Shown: positions 4,232-5,581 of the stretch, piece by piece
Layout of the letters: every line of letters begins with the position of its first letter
Numbering within the stretch: position 1 is the stretch's first letter
Assembly (NCBI GenBank): GCA_001774455.1
Contig: MFAC01000026.1
Span: 1 to 5,581, forward strand
DNA: 5,581 nt
Reading direction: 5' to 3'
Origin: Candidatus Campbellbacteria bacterium RIFCSPLOWO2_02_35_12
GTDB taxonomy: Bacteria; Patescibacteriota; Minisyncoccia; Phycocordibacterales; UBA2163
Program-made: the position numbers and the translations under genes
The notes under the pieces: model-generated
Seen by the model: only the letters and a program-made list of their open reading frames with translations
The model's database searches: none
Told to the model about the DNA's origin: nothing

Positions 4232-5581
4232 ATGGAAAATAAAATTATAGTAAAAGGAGCGCGAACTCATAACCTCAAAAATATTACCGTTGAGATGCCA
4301 AGAAATAAAATAATTGTTTTTACCGGGCTTTCCGGCTCGGGAAAATCATCTTTGGCATTTGACACTATTTTTGCCGAAGGTCAGAGGCGTTATATTGAAT
4401 CGCTTTCCGCGTATGCTCGGCAATTTTTGCGTCAAATGCAAAAACCTGATGTCGATGAAATAATCGGATTGTCTCCCGCGATATCAATTGACCAAAAAAG
4501 TCGTTCAAACAATCCACGCTCAACGGTGGCAACAATAACGGAGATTTACGACTATCTTCGTGTTTTATACGCACGAATTGGAAAACCGCATTGTCTTAAA
4601 TGCAGTCGCGAAATCAAAAAACTTTCAAATGAAGAAATTATAGAGACAATTCTAAAAACAGTTAGCGAAAGACAAGATAAAGATGCGCTAAAAATCTTCG
4701 CTCCCGTTGTAGTCGGAAGGAAAGGGGAATACTATCAGCTTTTATATGATTTGCTCGGCAAAGGATATAGTAAAGTAAAAATAGATGACAAAATAAAAAA
4801 TTTGCGAGAGCAAATTATTCTTAAAAAAAACAAAAAACACAGTATTGATGTTTTTGTGGACGAAATATCCATAGCTGAATTTAAAAAAAACAAAACAGAT
4901 GCGCTTGAACGATTAAGAGAAGCGATAGAAAAAGCGCTTGAAGAGTCTGACGGACTTATCAAGATTGAGGATTCAAAAGGCGTAGAGAAAATCATTTCTG
5001 CGAAATTTATGTGCCCGTATGACGGATTTTCATTTCTTGAAATTGAGCCGCGTCTTTTTTCGTTTAACAGCCCTTATGGCGCGTGCGAAGTATGCAATGG
5101 ACTGGGGACAAAATATTTTTTTGGAAGCGAAATATGCGAGAATTGCGGAGGCGCGCGTCTGCGAAAAGAAGCTCTATCCGTATATTTGGGGGAACAAATT
5201 AATATTGTTGATTTGACCAATATGTCCATAAAGCGCGCCCATGAATTCTTTAATAAACTCAAACTTACAAAAAAAGAAAGGGAGATTTCAAATGTTGTTA
5301 TAAAAGAGATAACAAATCGTTTGCAATTTATGCTTAATGTAGGCATTGATTATCTGACGCTCAATAGGCGGGCAAATACGCTATCGGGCGGAGAAGCGCA
5401 AAGGATACGACTCGCTTCGCAGCTCGGCTCCGGTCTTGTTGGCGCGCTCTATGTTCTCGATGAACCTACAATAGGACTTCATCAGCGTGATAATGAACGA
5501 CTGATAAAAACACTTCTTAATCTCCGCGACCTCGGTAATACAATAATTATTGTTGAGCATGATGAGGATACCATTTACTCT
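4232..5581 (+). CDS. uvrA: UvrA, excinuclease ABC subunit A (N-terminal 450 residues; lacks insertion domain), 3' end outside window
   Basis: UvrA is the dimeric ABC ATPase that finds DNA damage and delivers UvrB. Numbered from ATG 4232: RGARTHNL-type start ([11 protein letters not shown], 8-18), Walker A GLSGSGKS (32-39), Q-loop region with D87-Q88, a UvrB-binding domain (about 120-250), [17 protein letters not shown] signature LSGGEAQ (384-390), Walker B YVLDEP ending at P412, and the H-loop H443. The second ATPase half lies beyond the edge. Two oddities stand out. The first CxxC seen in E. coli (C253/C256) is C261-P-Y-D264. The insertion domain, over a hundred residues in E. coli, is reduced to a few residues, so C285/C288 and C302/C305 are only 13 residues apart. 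Start: ATG 4202 is in frame and would add ten residues, but it lacks a ribosome binding site and family alignment favours 4232. Confidence 0.97.
   Translation, partial: MENKIIVKGARTHNLKNITVEMPRNKIIVFTGLSGSGKSSLAFDTIFAEGQRRYIESLSAYARQFLRQMQKPDVDEIIGLSPAISIDQKSRSNNPRSTVATITEIYDYLRVLYARIGKPHCLKCSREIKKLSNEEIIETILKTVSERQDKDALKIFAPVVVGRKGEYYQLLYDLLGKGYSKVKIDDKIKNLREQIILKKNKKHSIDVFVDEISIAEFKKNKTDALERLREAIEKALEESDGLIKIEDSKGVEKIISAKFMCPYDGFSFLEIEPRLFSFNSPYGACEVCNGLGTKYFFGSEICENCGGARLRKEALSVYLGEQINIVDLTNMSIKRAHEFFNKLKLTKKEREISNVVIKEITNRLQFMLNVGIDYLTLNRRANTLSGGEAQRIRLASQLGSGLVGALYVLDEPTIGLHQRDNERLIKTLLNLRDLGNTIIIVEHDEDTIYS

Noticed and set aside
5096..5140. Frameshift or assembly deletion explaining the missing UvrA insertion domain
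   Set aside because: The frame is continuous and both flanking motifs are in register, so natural absence of the domain is the simpler reading, though read coverage was not available.

Overview
The window carries four genes, all on the + strand, in AT-rich DNA with short leaders: the 3' part of an FKBP-type peptidyl-prolyl isomerase, a complete tgt (tRNA-guanine transglycosylase), a complete uvrB, and the first 450 codons of uvrA, which runs off the right edge. Protein features point to a Candidate Phyla Radiation (Patescibacteria, Parcubacteria-like) bacterium. The Tgt has an extra loop of about 28 residues after the TDSGGFQVFSLG motif and a C-terminal style I associate with that group. The UvrA lacks the large insertion domain found in the E. 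coli protein. Taxonomy is inference from remembered family features, not from a search. No in-frame TGA is needed in any gene, so the standard bacterial code fits.

Layout. Positions 1-461: end of a probably membrane-anchored FKBP. Positions 462-684: a hexamer tandem repeat, a 20-bp-stem hairpin (likely transcript end), a sigma70-like promoter and an AT-rich leader. Positions 685-3916: tgt and uvrB, overlapping by 8 bp and almost certainly co-transcribed. Positions 3917-4231: a gene-free spacer packed with inverted repeats. These are a 24-bp perfect inverted repeat enclosing 56 nt, a second direct-plus-inverted repeat hairpin, a weak terminator-like hairpin with a T-rich tail, weak promoter candidates, and a small hairpin that buries the only Shine-Dalgarno-like sequence of uvrA. 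Positions 4232-5581: uvrA.

Function. UvrA and UvrB form the damage-recognition complex of bacterial nucleotide excision repair: UvrA loads UvrB on damaged DNA and UvrB then recruits UvrC. Tgt exchanges guanine-34 of GUN-anticodon tRNAs for a queuosine precursor or queuine. Its link with uvrB looks like shared transcription rather than shared biochemistry.

Most interesting points: (1) a perfect 10-bp-arm palindrome lies in frame inside uvrB exactly where the protein carries about ten extra residues compared with E. coli UvrB, suggesting a small palindromic element inserted into an essential repair gene; (2) UvrA has lost its insertion domain, which brings two CxxCxG motifs together into a compact Cys4 module; (3) the uvrB-uvrA spacer holds a MITE-like inverted repeat that shares a 14-mer with the tgt promoter region. 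I found no defence system, CRISPR array or RNA gene.
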